Source of the DNA: Rhabdophis nuchalis
Taxonomy: Eukaryota; Chordata; Lepidosauria; Squamata; Natricidae
DNA: 64,000 nucleotides
Assembly (NCBI GenBank): GCA_039707465.1
Contig: CM077648.1
Coordinates: forward strand, 73,613,619 to 73,677,618
Reading direction: 5' to 3'
Shown here in pieces: positions 1 through 24,869 of the stretch. Position 1 is the stretch's first letter, and every line of letters starts with the position of its first letter. The position numbers and the translations under genes are program-made. Below the pieces are notes generated by a model. It searched no databases, was not told the DNA's origin, and was given only the letters and a program-made list of their open reading frames with translations.

Positions 1-650
1 AGTCCAAATCGCAAAGAGACACTGGTAATTTTCCATAGGTCATAGTCAGTCGGGGACAAAGAGAAGCCATTTTCCGCCCAAACTCAGAGCCCGAGGGAGA
101 AAGCGGTTAAAAAGCAAAAAAGAAACTGTTTCAACCAGACCCCGAGACATAATTGCAAACAAGCCGCAAAGTACTTTCCCTTGTTAGAGACCATCCAGAT
201 TTAAAGTTTCCGATTCCTCGCAACGAGGCATTTCCGAGTGCCGCTTTTAGTCCAAGGGGGGGTTTTTGGAAACAAACACCCCCCTCCAGTCCCTTTCAGC
301 CCGGCTGACAGTACACAAAAAGAAAAGTTTTAAACGCTCACTCTCCGCTCGCAGCTGAGGTCCCGAAAAGCCTCCCGACTCTTCCGATCTTCTCTCTTCA
401 TAGAATTAAATGGTGCCGCCAACCTTTGGCGAAGGGAAGACCCCCCGCAGCATGTCCTCTTCCACCTAAGCCGAGGAGCAGGGTCGCTCTCCCCGCTGCC
501 GCGGGGGGGGGCTTCCCTGTCGAGCCGGCTTTACGGGAGAAGCCCCAAACAAGGGGCTTCTCGCCCCCGTGGGGGGGGGGGGGCAGGAAAAGGATCAAAG
601 CGGCGAGCGAACCCTAAGTTCGCCCGTCGCCGCCGGAGCCGGAACCGGAA
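1..650 (-). mobile_element. 5' region of an ORF1-only L1-type element (copy 1, runs off left edge)
   Basis: This stretch reads, on the minus strand, like the 5' UTR of the two other ORF1-only L1-type elements in the window (2471-4480 and 35091-37083). They share the terminal motif around 635-649 (CTTCCGGTTCCGGCTCC on the minus strand), the GC-rich segment at 470-620 with long G runs, and the segment around 1-120 that resembles 3840-3960. The rest of the element lies left of the window, so its ORF1 cannot be checked. The small ORFs here are low-complexity by-products of the GC-rich 5' UTR. Confidence 0.75.
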
Positions 651-1157
651 GTCCAAAAATGTTGGTTTTAAGTAGGCTGCATTTTGATGGAACAAAAATT
701 GAAACAACCTGAATCTTCCATTGCCAGTTGTGAAAGAAAAAAAGAACAGTGCATTCAGTCCCTCCGGCTCATCTGTCTGTATTTATATTTTAATACTAAA
801 TATGACACACACACACACACCCAAATAAAATAAAATAACACACTTAGACAAATATTGATTTTGGGATTTTTCTCTTGAACTATGAACGATATTAGCCTGC
901 AGTGTGGATTAGTACACGTTTTTGTATAAAGGTGCATAAGGTTATTCACCAATGCCTGCGTCCTGTAGTAACAATACTATATATTTTGGTTGGCTGAGTG
1001 GGTTTTTTCAGTTATGTCTTTATGAAATCACACCTATACTATCTAACAATGTATCTGAATAGAATTCTGTTCACACAAGCTTTACTTACTGGATCTAATG
1101 ACTTGTTACTAGAATATATGTGGCTGGTTTTTGCACTCAGTACAAAATGACGAGACC
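651..1157. other. AT-rich non-coding DNA
   Basis: No exon or recognisable repeat is seen here apart from a short (AC)n run near 808-820. Confidence 0.5.
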
Positions 1158-1760
1158 TAGGACAGCGATGGCAAACCTTTTTTGCCATAAGTGGGGGGAG
1201 TGCAGGGGGGGTTGTACGTGGGCGTGCCGCACCCATAATGCAATGCACAACACCCCCCCAGTGCGCATACGTGCACTACAGGCACAACCCCCCATTTTTT
1301 GCATGCTCTTTTCGCTCTCTCCAGACTCCAGAGGCTTTATAGGAGCCTGGGGAGGGCAAAAACAGCCTCCCCCGCCCCCCAGAGGCCCTCCGGAGGCTTC
1401 AGCGACCTTCAGGAGGCTTCCCTGAAGCCTCAGCACTCAAAATGACATGCCGACGAAACCGGAAGTGATGTCCAATTTGCTTGGAGTGTCATTTTGAGTG
1501 GTCTGGAGGCTTCAGAGACCTTCAGGAGGCTTCCCTGAAGCCCCTGGACTGCTCAAAATTACGCTCCAAGCAAATCAGATGTCACTTCCGATTTTGTTAG
1601 CACGTCATTTTGTGTGTTTGGAGCAGGAGTGGGTTTCAAAATTTTTGGAACAGGTTCTGTGGGTGTGGCCTGCTTTGTGGGAGTGGCTTGCCGGCCATGT
1701 GACCGGGTGGGAGTGGCTTGCCAGCCATGTGACCGGGTGGGAGTGGCCAATTTGTATATA
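1158..1760. repeat. Degenerate hAT-like MITE end plus direct and tandem repeats
   Basis: The left end (CAGCGATGGCAAACC near 1162) matches the terminus of the hAT-like MITE at 18768-19122. Inside, a motif built around 'aggcttcagcgaccttcagg' occurs at about 1396 and again near 1510. A 30-bp unit starting GAGTGGCTTGCC is tandemly repeated at 1681-1710 and 1711-1740. No convincing right terminus with a target duplication was found. Confidence 0.5.
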
Positions 1761-2187
1761 TGTGTATATATACATATTTCAGTTAATGGTACAGAAAGAG
1801 GGGAGGGGGGGATTGCTGGCTTGTGAAACCAGCCTCAGGTAGGTCAGCGACAGGGAAGGGACTTGACGGCTGCCGGTCTGTTTTCTAAGCCTCACACCTA
1901 AACCCCGTTCAAGGAAATTCCGATTTAAATAAACAGATCGCTTCTCCCCCGCATCCAGCCTCCCCCGTCCCCTCCATTTGGCAAGGCGCAGAGCCAGAAG
2001 CCTCCCCGCTCTTCCAGCACCGACCTTCTACCTGAGAAGACGGGGGGGGGGGGAATGGCGGCCTATCTCAATCGGGAGACTTTCCCAAGCGCAGCCGAAG
2101 GATCCCTCCATCAGCCAGGCCGGCTCTCCGAAGGGGTCCCCCTTTCCCCTTCTCCATGGGGGTGGGTGGTGGGGGTGGGCCGCTCAC

Positions 2188-2337
2188 CTCGTCGCCCCAC
2201 TTGAGCACGTCCTTGTGCCTCTCCCCGACGGCCCGGTAGATGTGCAGGAACTGCTGGATGCCGTGTTTGCGCACGTGCTCCGCGTGCCGGTGCGTCTTCT
2301 CCCAGCTGAGTGGAGAGCCTTGCGACAGAAGCCCCAT
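2188..2337 (-). CDS. GCLC: GCLC exon 1 (glutamate-cysteine ligase catalytic subunit, first 50 codons)
   Basis: The minus strand encodes 50 residues from ATG (2337-2335), beginning MGLLSQGSPLSWEKT and ending HKDVLKWGDE, followed directly by a 5' splice site GTGAGC (2187-2182). This matches from memory the highly conserved N-terminus of GCLC, which joins cysteine to the gamma-carboxyl of glutamate in the first, rate-limiting step of glutathione synthesis in the cytosol. Family members are about 637 residues, so only exon 1 is here; intron 1 runs leftward off the window. The exon lies in GC- and CpG-rich sequence as expected for a promoter-proximal exon. The reading frame has no damage. What is odd is the location: GCLC is not a known neighbour of RAP1B, and an L1-type element lies about 130 bp upstream of the ATG. 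It may be the true gene or a duplicated 5' end. Confidence 0.85.
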
Positions 2338-2470
2338 GGCTCTGCCGGGGAGGAAGAAGAGGAGGCGCGCGGAAAAGGCAACCTGCGGCCGCTGCTGCCG
2401 TAACAACTCCGAAGAGCAGCGCTCGGGCCAGCCGAACAAACAGGTTTAAAGATAGCTTCTATCCTTGGGC
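2338..2470 (-). promoter_or_regulatory. Likely GCLC 5' UTR and proximal promoter, cut by an L1-type element
   Basis: GC-rich sequence lies directly upstream of the GCLC ATG on the minus strand, including a NotI-like GCGGCCGC at about 2388. It gives way near 2471 to the poly(T) of a minus-strand L1-type element. No TATA box or transcription start can be assigned. Confidence 0.45.
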
Positions 2471-4480
2471 TGTGAGACTTTTTTATTTTTTTATATTGAA
2501 AAAGTTTTATTGGTTTTACATTTTTTCTATAGAGTAGGGTAAGGGATACAAAGAAATTTTGAGAGCATTCACGTCAAGAGTTGTCGGCCCTTCCGAGACC
2601 TCAAAATACACAATAAAAAAAATAACAAAAAAAAGCATTTTTCATAACACTACAAGGTAAAAGCAAGTACATATACCTAAATTCTCAGTTCCATGCTGTC
2701 AGACATTTACAATAAATCCAGAAAATATTATGCAAAATCAAGGCAAAGTTATTTTTTCGATCTAAGTCTCTTGGCTATTGTATCTTCTTTTTCTCCTCCC
2801 TGGCCCCCAGCGGGCGGGGCCGTGGCCCCCTCCGTCCCCCCTGGATCTTCCCCCAGGGCAGAGGAATGTTTTTTAAGAAAGGCTTCCGCCTCAGCAACTG
2901 TTTTAATCCTCACTCTTCCTCCTTCCCAGAACACCAGCATCCCTTCGGGTGTCACCCACTTGAACCAAATCCCATGATCAAATAAAATTTTAGACAAGAA
3001 GGAAAATTTCCTCCTTGCTTCTCGAATCTTTCTAGGAATCTGCTTCAAGATAGTGACCGTTTTTTGTTGGTAAATTAAAGGGTTCCCTCTCTGCGCCTTC
3101 AAGATTTCCTCTCTGGTTGACCTTCTAACAAATTTCACATGTATCTCTCTAGGCACTTCATTTATCCTGGCATATGCTGAGTTAATTCTATAGGTTAGGT
3201 CAATGTCCCCCCTGATCTCATCTTTAGGTTTTTGTAAATAGTCTGCTAAAATTGTGCTCATAAGATCAGGGAGGCATTCACCAGGTTGCTCAAAAACATT
3301 CTGAAATCTCAAAAAATATGTCATTCTTTCCATATCAATCCTAGACACATGCCCACTTGTTTCCTCAACCTCTTTAGTAACATTTTTAATCTCTCCCTTA
3401 ACCCCTACCAGAATTGCCCCCCTTCCAATTCTTGCCCCCCTTCCAATTCTTCAGTCTTCTGTGTGATTTCCAGCGTTTGGTTCCGCGTGTCCAATAGCTC
3501 CTTCTTGAAAATGATGTTTTCTGCCCTCTGGGCCTGAATTTCTTGAACCAAAGTTTGTATAACAGTTTCAAGAGAAGCCATCCGTTGTTCTAAACTTGTC
3601 AGTGCTGTTTCTTGAGCCATCTTAACTGTTAGAGTCAGTGCCACCAAAATGGCGTTTTCAGGGTGGGGCTGGTGAGACTAACCGGGAGCCAAAAGTTCAG
3701 ATCAAGGTTGGAACGTTGTAAAATTCAGTAACCAAGAGAGAGACAATTTTCCAACTCAATAGTTATAATAGCGAAGGTAATCCAGAAAGGAACCACAAAT
3801 CCAACAAGAAAAAAAATTCTTCATTAATATCCAGAGAGAGTCCCAATTGTAAAGAGACGCTGGGAATTTCCCATAGTTAAAATAGTCAGGCAGGGACAAA
3901 GAAAAGCCACTTTCCACCGCCCATCTCAGAGCCCAGAGGAGAGAGTAGAAAAATAAATTTTTTTAACCAGCCAGACCTAGACACAATGTTGCAAGTAGCC
4001 GCATACCACTTTCCCTTGTTAGAGACAGTCCGGATTTAAGATTTCCGCTTTCTCTTCCAGAGAAGCCATTTCCAAGTGCCGCTTAAGTCCGAGGGTTTTT
4101 TTTGAAAACAAACACCCCCCTCCCAGTCCGTTCAGCCTGGCTGGCAGCAGAAAAAAAAGTTTTTTTAAAAACTCACTCTCCCCTCGCAGCTGAAGCCTCG
4201 GGAGACCTTCCGACTGAGCCGATCAACCCTCTTCATTGTTGTAAATGGCGCCGTCTTCCTTAGGCGAAGGGAGAACCCCCCGCAGCATGTTCTCCCTCAC
4301 CTAAGCCGCGCCGGGGGCCACTTCCTCCACCGCCGTGGGGGGGGGCACCCCCCGACGAGCCGGCTTTACGGGAGACCCTCAAACAAGAGGAGTCTCGCCC
4401 CCGTGGGGGGGCAGAAAGAGAAACAAAGCGGCGAGCGAGCGCTAGGCTCGCCCGTCGCCGCAGGAGCCGGAACCGGAAGC
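2471..4480 (-). mobile_element. ORF1-only L1-type element (copy 2), about 2.0 kb
   Basis: Read on the minus strand this copy has the same layout as the complete copy at 35091-37083: a GC-rich 5' end near 4478, a 5' UTR of about 0.85 kb, ORF1 (3621 down to 2749), a short 3' UTR, and a poly(A) tail (poly(T) near 2480-2492). There is no ORF2. At its 5' end it abuts an L2-group LINE at 4481 without a visible target duplication. Confidence 0.8.
2749..3648 (-). pseudogene. L1 ORF1p-like protein, frameshifted
   Basis: Two minus-strand reading frames (3621-3405 and 3348-2749) together correspond to the intact 282-residue ORF1 at 35957-36805. The first begins MAQETALTSLEQRM and holds the coiled-coil start. 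The second begins MSRIDMERMTYFLRFQNV, the RRM-like core, and continues through the C-terminal domain to ...RLRSKK. The break near 3400-3440 coincides with a short tandem duplication of an 18-bp motif (CCCCCCTTCCAATTCTTG). ORF1p is the trimeric RNA chaperone of L1 ribonucleoprotein particles; this copy cannot make an intact one. Confidence 0.85.
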
Positions 4481-6059
4481 CCTTGCCTACTGTCTTGAAA
4501 GAGGCGGTAGTGAGGCCCCTCCTCAAGAAGCCATCCCTGGACCAAGCATTATTAGAAAACTATCGTCCAGTCTCCAACCTTCCTTTTTTAGCGAAGGTTG
4601 TTGAGAGTGTGGTGGCCCAACAGTTTCCTCGACACCTGGAGAAAGTTGATTATCTAGACCCGCGCCAGTCCGGCTTCCGGCCCGGTCACAGTACCGAGAC
4701 GGCATTGGTCGCGTTGGTGGATGATCTCTGGAGGGCTTGGGATAGAGGTTGTTCCTCTATCCTAGTCCTATTAGACCTCTCAACGGCTTTCGATACCATC
4801 GACCATGGTATCTTATTGCACCGACTGGGGGGGTTTGGGGTGGGAGGCACTGTTTTGCGGTGGTTCTCGACCTACCTCTCTGGTCGGTCGCAATGGGTGT
4901 TGGCAGGAGGGCAGAGGTCGGCCCCGAGGTCCCTCACATGTGGGGTTCCGCAAGGGTCGGTCCTCTCGCCACTTCTGTTCAACACCTATATGAAGCCGCT
5001 GGGTGAGATCATCCGTGGTTTTGGGGTGGAATACCATCTGTACGCTGATGATACTCAGCTGTACATATCCACCCCAAACCACCCCAACGATGCCGTCGAG
5101 GTGCTGTCCCGGTGTCTGAAGGCCGTACGGGGCTGGATGGGTAGCAACAAACTCAGGCTCAACCCGTCCAAGACTGAGTGGCTGTGGTTTCCAGCACCCC
5201 GGTACAGCCAGATTAGACCAACACTGGCCATTGGGGGTGTTCAACTAGCCCCCGTGGAGAGGGCGCGCAACTTGGGTGTCCTCCTGGATTCCCAGCTGAC
5301 CATGGAGGACCATGTGTCGGCCGTGGCCAGGGGGGCGTTATATCAGGTACATTTGATATGCCAGTTGCGCCCCTTACTGGACCGGGGAGCTCTGCGTACG
5401 GTCACTCAGGCATTGGTGACATCTCGGTTGAACTACTGCAACGCTCTCTACATGGGGCTCCCCTTGAGGTGCACTCGAAGGTTGCAGTTGGTCCAGAATG
5501 CGGCTGCGCGGGTAATTATGGGTGCCGCAAGGCAGTCCCACATAACACCTCTCCTGCGCGAGCTGCGCTTCAAGGTGCTGACGACTATCTTCAAAGCGCT
5601 CCATGGCTCGGGGCCTAGCTATATCCGCGACCGCCTCCTGCCCCATACATCCCTTCGACCGATCCGCTCCCACAGAGAGGGCCTTCTCAGGGTACCGTTG
5701 GCCGGGCAATGCCGGTTGGCGGTGCCCAGAGGAAGAGCCTTCTCTGTGGCGGGCCATGCCCTCTGGAACGACCTTCCCCCCCGATCTACGCACCATCGTG
5801 GACCTCCGCCTTTTCCACCAACATCTTAAAACCTATTTATTCCAACAAGCCGGCCTAGCATAACCCCGTTTCTGATTTTTATAGGGATAATTTTAAATTT
5901 TAGAGCTTTATTAATTTTAGCACAGGGAATATTTAATTAGTTTTTTAATAATTTTGGATTTTGGTATTTTGTATGATTTTAATGATGCCTGTGCGCCGCC
6001 CTGGGTCCTTTTTTAGGAGAAGGGCGGGGTATAAATTTAATAAAATAAAATAAATAAAT
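4481..6059 (+). mobile_element. 5'-truncated L2-group LINE with reverse transcriptase and microsatellite tail
   Basis: The reading frame 4483-5829 (about 448 residues) is a reverse transcriptase C-terminal half: [57 protein letters not shown] and the catalytic YADDTQLY (about 5038-5061). Compared with the copy at 28734-31301, about ten residues (HWLPVVFRVR) are missing between LLREL and RFKVL, and the frame shifts near 5790. The 3' UTR ends with GGGCGGGGTATAAATT followed by TAAA/TAAATA repeats. It is 5'-truncated at the boundary with the L1-type element. Confidence 0.9.
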
Positions 6060-7909
6060 ATGAGCCTCTGGGATTATCAGTTCATTTTCCTATGTTCAAC
6101 ATAGTCCTTAATTTCACAATCTCTGCTCTTCCAGAGAGACTGTTGGCCAGAATTTGCTTCAGGGGTGTCTAGTTCGTCATGAATCCTCACTGGAAGCCAA
6201 TAGTGTTCCTTAATCTCTGAACATGTGTTTTATTGATTCTTCTGCCTCTCTTTAGCTACCTTTAGCCAAAGACAAGTATGATGGATCTACCCAAGGTTTT
6301 ATTTATAAGAGCACTTTCTGAATTTCCATAGTTAAAACAATTAAGATATGATTGCAGGATATCAAAATGGTTTTAAAAATATAGAATTAGATGAAGGTAT
6401 TACTCTGCAATGAGGTTGAAAGATTTCAACCTTGAGATAATTTGCACATCCCTACATGCTTCTAAGAATCTTTGCATTCTAGATATCTAGATCTAGTTGT
6501 ATTTTTTCTCCACTGGTTATTTGCCGGAGAAAAATAATAAGCATTATAAAGAGTAATGAGCACTTTCACTGCCCCCTTTTAGGTTTATGTGATTGGAAGG
6601 AGGCAAAAGGGAGCTTAGAATGGATGTAGCAACATTCTGAGCCACTGGCCAACTCTCTCTCTGGGGTAGAGAGATAGTGGGAAACTTTTTGAATTTGTAG
6701 TCTCTAGCCCCCAACTCTAGCCCCCAACTCATTTTAAACTCATCTCTTTATTTTGTTGGCTCCACACTACTACCACCAAACTATTATGTGTGGAGAGCTA
6801 CTGTGGGATGAATAGACTCCTTTACCTATTTTTTTCCCAATATTCTATTGGGTTGGAAGGAATAAAAATCTGTGTATGTAAATATACTCGGTACTTCATG
6901 ATAATATGCATTTTTAAAAATATTTATGTAAGGCTAAACATATACTGGAATCACACATGAGCATTTAGTTGATTTTTGTGAAGTTTATCAACTTACCACT
7001 TTATATTTTTCTTATCACACAACTGGTTTTATATAAAGTTGTTCTGTTGCTCATTTAAGCAGTTGTTATAGTTTTCCTGCCACCTACTAGAATGGCAATA
7101 TAAGCTTTTGATATTTGAGCTTTAGACGTCAATCAAATTTTGAAATATAGTGATTTTTTTCAAATGTTTTAATAAGCTACAAATAAAAAACAGATATGAA
7201 TTCCAATATGGTTACTTGAATTTTGTTTAGGTCATTCAAGGTGTGGTAAATTTTAAAAAAACCTTAGCATATATGGACATTGCTCTGGCCCATTAATATA
7301 GTTTTCTGAAAATAAAAAGATATTTCATCATAGTATTTCATCATAATTGATTTTTCTGTTGAGAGCTCAATATCCTATGAGGATAAAATGATTACTAGGA
7401 ATCCAGTTGCTAGTAACCATATGTAGGTGAAGCAAAATATTAACAAGCAACTTTCCTGGATTGTATATATGCTTATATTTTGACTGATTAATGTCAATGG
7501 ATTAATGTCAATGTGCAATATGTAGTTTTAAAATGTGAAAAGTCTATATTTATACCTTCCCTTGTTTAATAAAATTAACAGAAAGCAGGTGACTCGACTT
7601 CAGAGTTCTTATTTACTGTATTAACATTTTGGAAAATTAATCTATTTTCAGGAATTATCAAAAACCATAGCATTAATTTACAGTGTGCAAATGCACACAT
7701 AAATACACTAGTACTAAAATATTTAGCTTTTTTAATAGTATGGCTAAGGGAACATGTATCTTTTATGTGTTGCATTGCTTAAACGGTAGTTTAAATATAT
7801 ATACTAATTATTACAAAACTGTTTAATATTTTGCATCTCCTTGCTCTTCAATGCATCTCACTTAAGAGCTGCTATCTCAGAGATGGTGGTAGTTAGCAGA
7901 TGATATGTG
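6060..7909. other. AT-rich non-coding DNA upstream of RAP1B
   Basis: About 1.85 kb of low-GC sequence with no ORF, exon-like segment or recognisable repeat. The non-coding first exon of RAP1B was looked for here and elsewhere upstream and was not found. Confidence 0.5.
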
Positions 7910-7911
7910 TA

Positions 7912-9511
7912 CCGTATTTATCGGCGTATAACACGCACAGGGGTATAACACGCACCTTCATTTTAAGAGGGAAATTTCAGGAAAAAAAATTAAATTTCAA
8001 ATAAAGAACTTTGAAGCAAAATAAGGGTAGCTCAGAACTTTTTTTAATTAATATTATTACCACTTATAAGGTAAATAATGTAAAAGGACAGTAAAAGCAA
8101 CTGTTTTAACAAAGAAACTTGGATATTCTGTTTTTACAAAAGTTTACTCAGAAATCGCTATCCCCTCCCTTCCTGTCTCTCTTTGTCATTCTCTCTGTGT
8201 CTGTCAGATTCTGATTCCCTTCCTTCCTCCCTCCCTCCCTCCCTCCCTCCCTCTCTCTCTCTCTCTCTCACTCTCTCTCTGGCGGGCAGGCAGGAAAGCA
8301 AGCAAGGCGGCTGGAGGAGGAGGAGGGGAAGGAGGAGGAGATGACGGCCCCGGAGGCACGGAGCTCTTCCCCGCGGTGGGCGCCTCCTTCTCCGCTGGCA
8401 GATAGAGCAAGGTCGAGGGGCTTCCCCCCTTTCCCCACTTCCCGGCTGTTTCGCCGCCGCCACCGCCGCCGGTTCCAGCAGCAGCAGCAGCAGCAGGAGG
8501 AGAAGTAGGAGGAGATGACGGGCACGGAGGCACGGAGCTCTTCCCCGCGGAAGAGGAAAGAGCCACCGAGTCAGTGAATGAGTCTGGGAAGCCAGAGATA
8601 GCAAAAAGAAAAAAGGAGGGTGTTTTGCCGCCGCCGCCGCTGCCGCCCCTCGGCGAGCTCCCGAGGTTTGGAAAGAGCCGGGAAGTGGGGAAAGGGGAGA
8701 AGCCAGCGGAGAAGGAGGCGCCCGCAGCAGCAAATCCGGGGGAACTGGTGTATTTCAAGATTATCCTCGGGTTGGCTTCCTTGTAGGAGCAAGAGGGGGG
8801 GAAAGCTGTCAGAAGAACCGATGGACATGCCCCCTTCGGTGGAAGAAAAATAAATTCGACCCAAGAAAAGCTGCTCTTTCTCCCTCCCTCTTCCCGGGGA
8901 GGGGAGGGGGGGAGACAGATGAAATTAAAAACAGCCAGAAGATATTACAGCCATCGAAAAGATGTGGCGGGGTGGGAGGAAAGCAAAGAGCAGTTCGGCG
9001 ACCCTAAACTTTAAATCCCTGAATTTCTCGAGGACAACGTGAAGATTCTCTTAAACCTCTCTCGCCATCTCTTCCTTGAATGCTTTTCCCCTTGCGAGCG
9101 CTCTTTTTTTTCTTTTCTTTTTCCCTCTCGCTAACAAGAGTCCGGATCAGTTTTCTTCCACCCTCCTTTTTTCTTTTTCTTTTTCTTTTTGCTATCTCTG
9201 GCTTCCCAGACTCATTCACTGACTCGGTGGCTCTTTCCTCTTCCGCGGGGAAGAGCTCCGTGCCTCCGTGCCCGTCATCTCCTCCTACTTCTCCTCCTCC
9301 TGCTGCTGCTGCTGCTGGAACCGGCGGCGGTGGCGGCGGCGAAACAGCCGGGAAGTGGGGAAAGGGGGGAAGCCCCTCGACCTTGCTCTATCTGCCAGCG
9401 GAGAAGGAGGCGCCCACCGCGGGGAAGAGCTCCGTGCCTCCGGGGCCATCATCTCCTCCTCCTTCCCCTCCTCCTCCTCCAGCCGCCTTGCTTGCTTTCC
9501 TGCCTGCCCGC

Positions 9512-9543
<32 letters not shown>

Positions 9544-9746
9544 GAGAGAGAGAAGACGGCCGCGGCGCTTCGCTGAGGGAAAAAGAAGACAGCGCAGCCA
9601 CCTTGAGAACGCGGAGGACTTACGGTTCCCGGGTCCATGTAACCTTATATCGGCGTATAACGCGCATATCGGCGTATAACACGCATACATCATTTGCCCC
9701 CTATTTTCAGGGGGGGAAAGTGCGTGTTATACGCCGATAAATACGG
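7912..9746. mobile_element. 1.8 kb TIR element with a giant internal palindrome (TA target duplication)
   Basis: The element begins CCGTATTTATCGGCGTATAA (7912) and ends with the inverted copy (...CGCCGATAAATACGG, 9746), flanked by TA (7910-7911 and 9747-9748). The inner part is a second, much longer inverted repeat: the GC-rich arm at about 8260-8640 (GA-rich, CAG triplets) is repeated in reverse complement at about 9165-9540, with a centre near 8.9 kb. No transposase is present. TA duplication points to Tc1/mariner/pogo-type mobilisation. The long proline/serine/arginine ORFs in it are artefacts of low-complexity sequence. A related element with the same termini is at 58878-60486. Confidence 0.85.
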
Positions 9747-9982
9747 TATATTTTTCTTCTTCACTGCAAACCTTAAAACTACAGTGAGTCTGTTGCATGA
9801 GTGCAGCCAATGTCTTTTCCAATTGTGTTCCTAAGAATTATCTTCAGTGTTCAGCTTTACAGTAAAATAGTCCTCCCCCCCCCCCCCCGCGCCCCGATTT
9901 GACTTGCCTTTGAATTGACACATGTATATTTGCAACCTATTTCTTTGTATTGCAGGTTTTAAGGTGATTTAAGATTTACATC

Positions 9983-22671
<12,689 letters not shown>

Positions 22672-23047
22672 TACATGTATGTACTGTAGCACTGAGCCAG
22701 GTAAGATTTCAAGTCAAACATAGCCTACTATAAAAGTTACTTCTAGTGGTAAATTATAAAATATTATATTGAATTTTTAAAGTTCTTATTGAAGTATTTG
22801 TGATCATTTAAATAATATGAATCCCTTATATATAAATGGAAATTGTATACTGTTTATCTTGGATCCAAATGCCTGCCATTCAAATACAAAAGAAAAGCTT
22901 TAATTATTATAATGTCCTTCATGCAGCAGAACCTTGGTAGAACTCCATGTTGGTCCTTGGAGCAATTTTTAAATAATAGTATTATGCTTTGATATTTGGG
23001 CTATAAAAGTACTATTACATTCCAATAACTGTCTAAAAAGAGAACTG

Positions 23048-23650
23048 AAATAATAATAATAATAATAATAATAAGCTGCTTAGTTGCTGCAAGATGATTG
23101 CACAGGCTTATTACAAACAACAGCATGACAAAATAGCAATAATGGGGCATTTGAAGATCTGTAAAAAAAATACCATTTGTTTGCAAGCAAGAACTGGTGG
23201 GACATAAAATACAGACAATAATAGAAAATAAAGTGCTCTGGGACTTTGGAATTCAAACTGACAGGCAACTGCTACATAATACCCCAGATGTAACAATTGT
23301 TAATAAGAAAAATTAAACAAGTCTAGATAAAGGGCATGGCAGTACCTGGAGACAGCAGAATAGAGAGAAAAAACTGGAGAAGATAATACAAAAACCAGAA
23401 ATAGAACGATTGTGGTGAAAGAAAGCAAAGGTAGCACCTGTAATAATAGGTGCCTTCATTGCAATTCCAAAACAATTGGAGCATGACTTGAATACCACCG
23501 GCATTGACAAATTCACCATCGGTCAATTGCCAAAGGGAACTTTACTCGGAATAGCTTACACTGCAATGGTACCTCTAACTTCATCGGACATGAACTTCTG
23601 TCTATCTCATGTCTTTAGGAAGGACTTGATAGGTGGATGAAAATATCAAA
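23048..23650 (+). pseudogene. R4/R2-like LINE C-terminal fragment with restriction-like endonuclease remnant
   Basis: After an (AAT)n run (23048-23073), shifting plus-strand frames give CKMIAQAYYKQQHDKIAIMG, LWDFGIQTDRQLLHNTPDVT (the PD of a restriction-like endonuclease), EKIIQKPEIERLW and KAKVAPVIIGAFIAIPKQLE then IGQLPKGTLLG. This order matches the C-terminal end of R4/Dong-like LINEs as I remember it. Stops and frameshifts make it a fossil. It lies in the 3' UTR intron of RAP1B. Confidence 0.6.
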
Positions 23651-24869
23651 TCCAATGTGAACATTTGGCTGCCTGCACAAACCATGTATACAAATACGTA
23701 GAATTAACCCGATGGAACATCTTGTATTCTAGTATCTAATAATCAACAACAGTAAAAAATAAATTTTGTTTTGGGATACATTCATAGAATCACAAATGTT
23801 TAAATACCAGTACAGATATTGTCTAGAAGTATAAATAAATATTTAAGTAAATTAAAAACAAAAAAAATATAGGAATAATTACTTTTGAGTAGAATCTCAC
23901 ATTGTGTGGTATTCAGAAGGCCATGTTTGAATCTCATTCCATTTTACACACCTAATGGTAAAATCACTTGGATTTAAATACTTTGGAAATTTTCCTGGGC
24001 CTGTTTCTTTAATTTCATCCTTTTAAAAAATCCATCTGTTTGATGTTCAAGGCATTAAGCATTTTCACTAAAATAATTTGCTTTCCCTTGTGAGGACTGC
24101 TTATATGAGAGTGATACCATTTTGAAATTAGGTTTCAATGAGCAGAAAATGAGATTAGTTTCTTATTACTAGAAGATTTAGCAGCTGTAAAAGAATTAAA
24201 ACACTCAACTGGATAATATCTAGTATCAGACTAGTGGACTTCGCTGGAACAGAAGTACTATAACTTTCCTCTGTCTTTCTGCCCCCCCCCCTCCTCCCAA
24301 AAAAACCTCTCTAGAACAGATATTAATAAGGTAAGACACATTGTAATGTGGAGAAGAATCCCCCTTCCTACCTCATTTGACAAATTATTTTTGTTGATTG
24401 AGATAGGGTAGCATTTTATTTTAAATAATATTTTACCTAGCAGTTAAATATTCGAAAGCAGCTCACAATTCCTAGGTTTTATAATTATCTCCTAAAATTT
24501 TCAAAGTTGAATAAATATTATTGTACCATGCTTGCTACGTTATCTTGAAATAACAACATCTTCTAAGTTGTTTGCTCTTCGTTACAGCACAAACCAAAAC
24601 AATATTCTCATTTGGTGTTCAGTTCTTTAGCCAAATGTGGAAGTGCTTACATTCTTTGCACTTTTATTCTTCTGTTAGTTAAATAAGCTTCATTACTATC
24701 TTCCTATTCATTTGCTTAGGTTGGTATTTGTAGAGCTGGTGTTTGAACTTTTATCTGTTGGTGTCCACCAGCCAATGGAAGAATGGAATCCTCATTTCCT
24801 GAATATGTAGATATATGTTAAAAGATTTGGGGGGTTACAAAAAAAAGGGGGGAAGCGAATCTTATAGAG
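23651..24869. other. RAP1B 3' UTR intron
   Basis: No recognisable exon or repeat. Confidence 0.5.

Noticed and set aside
6060..7909. Non-coding first exon and promoter of RAP1B
   Set aside because: No CpG-rich promoter-like segment or donor with recognisable 5' UTR was found; the GC-rich segments upstream belong to transposons or to GCLC.
8158..8864. Overlapping ORFs of 85-191 codons rich in Pro, Ser, Leu or Arg
   Set aside because: They lie in low-complexity GA/CT and CAG sequence of a palindromic TIR element, mirror the ORFs at 9080-9740, and match no protein family.
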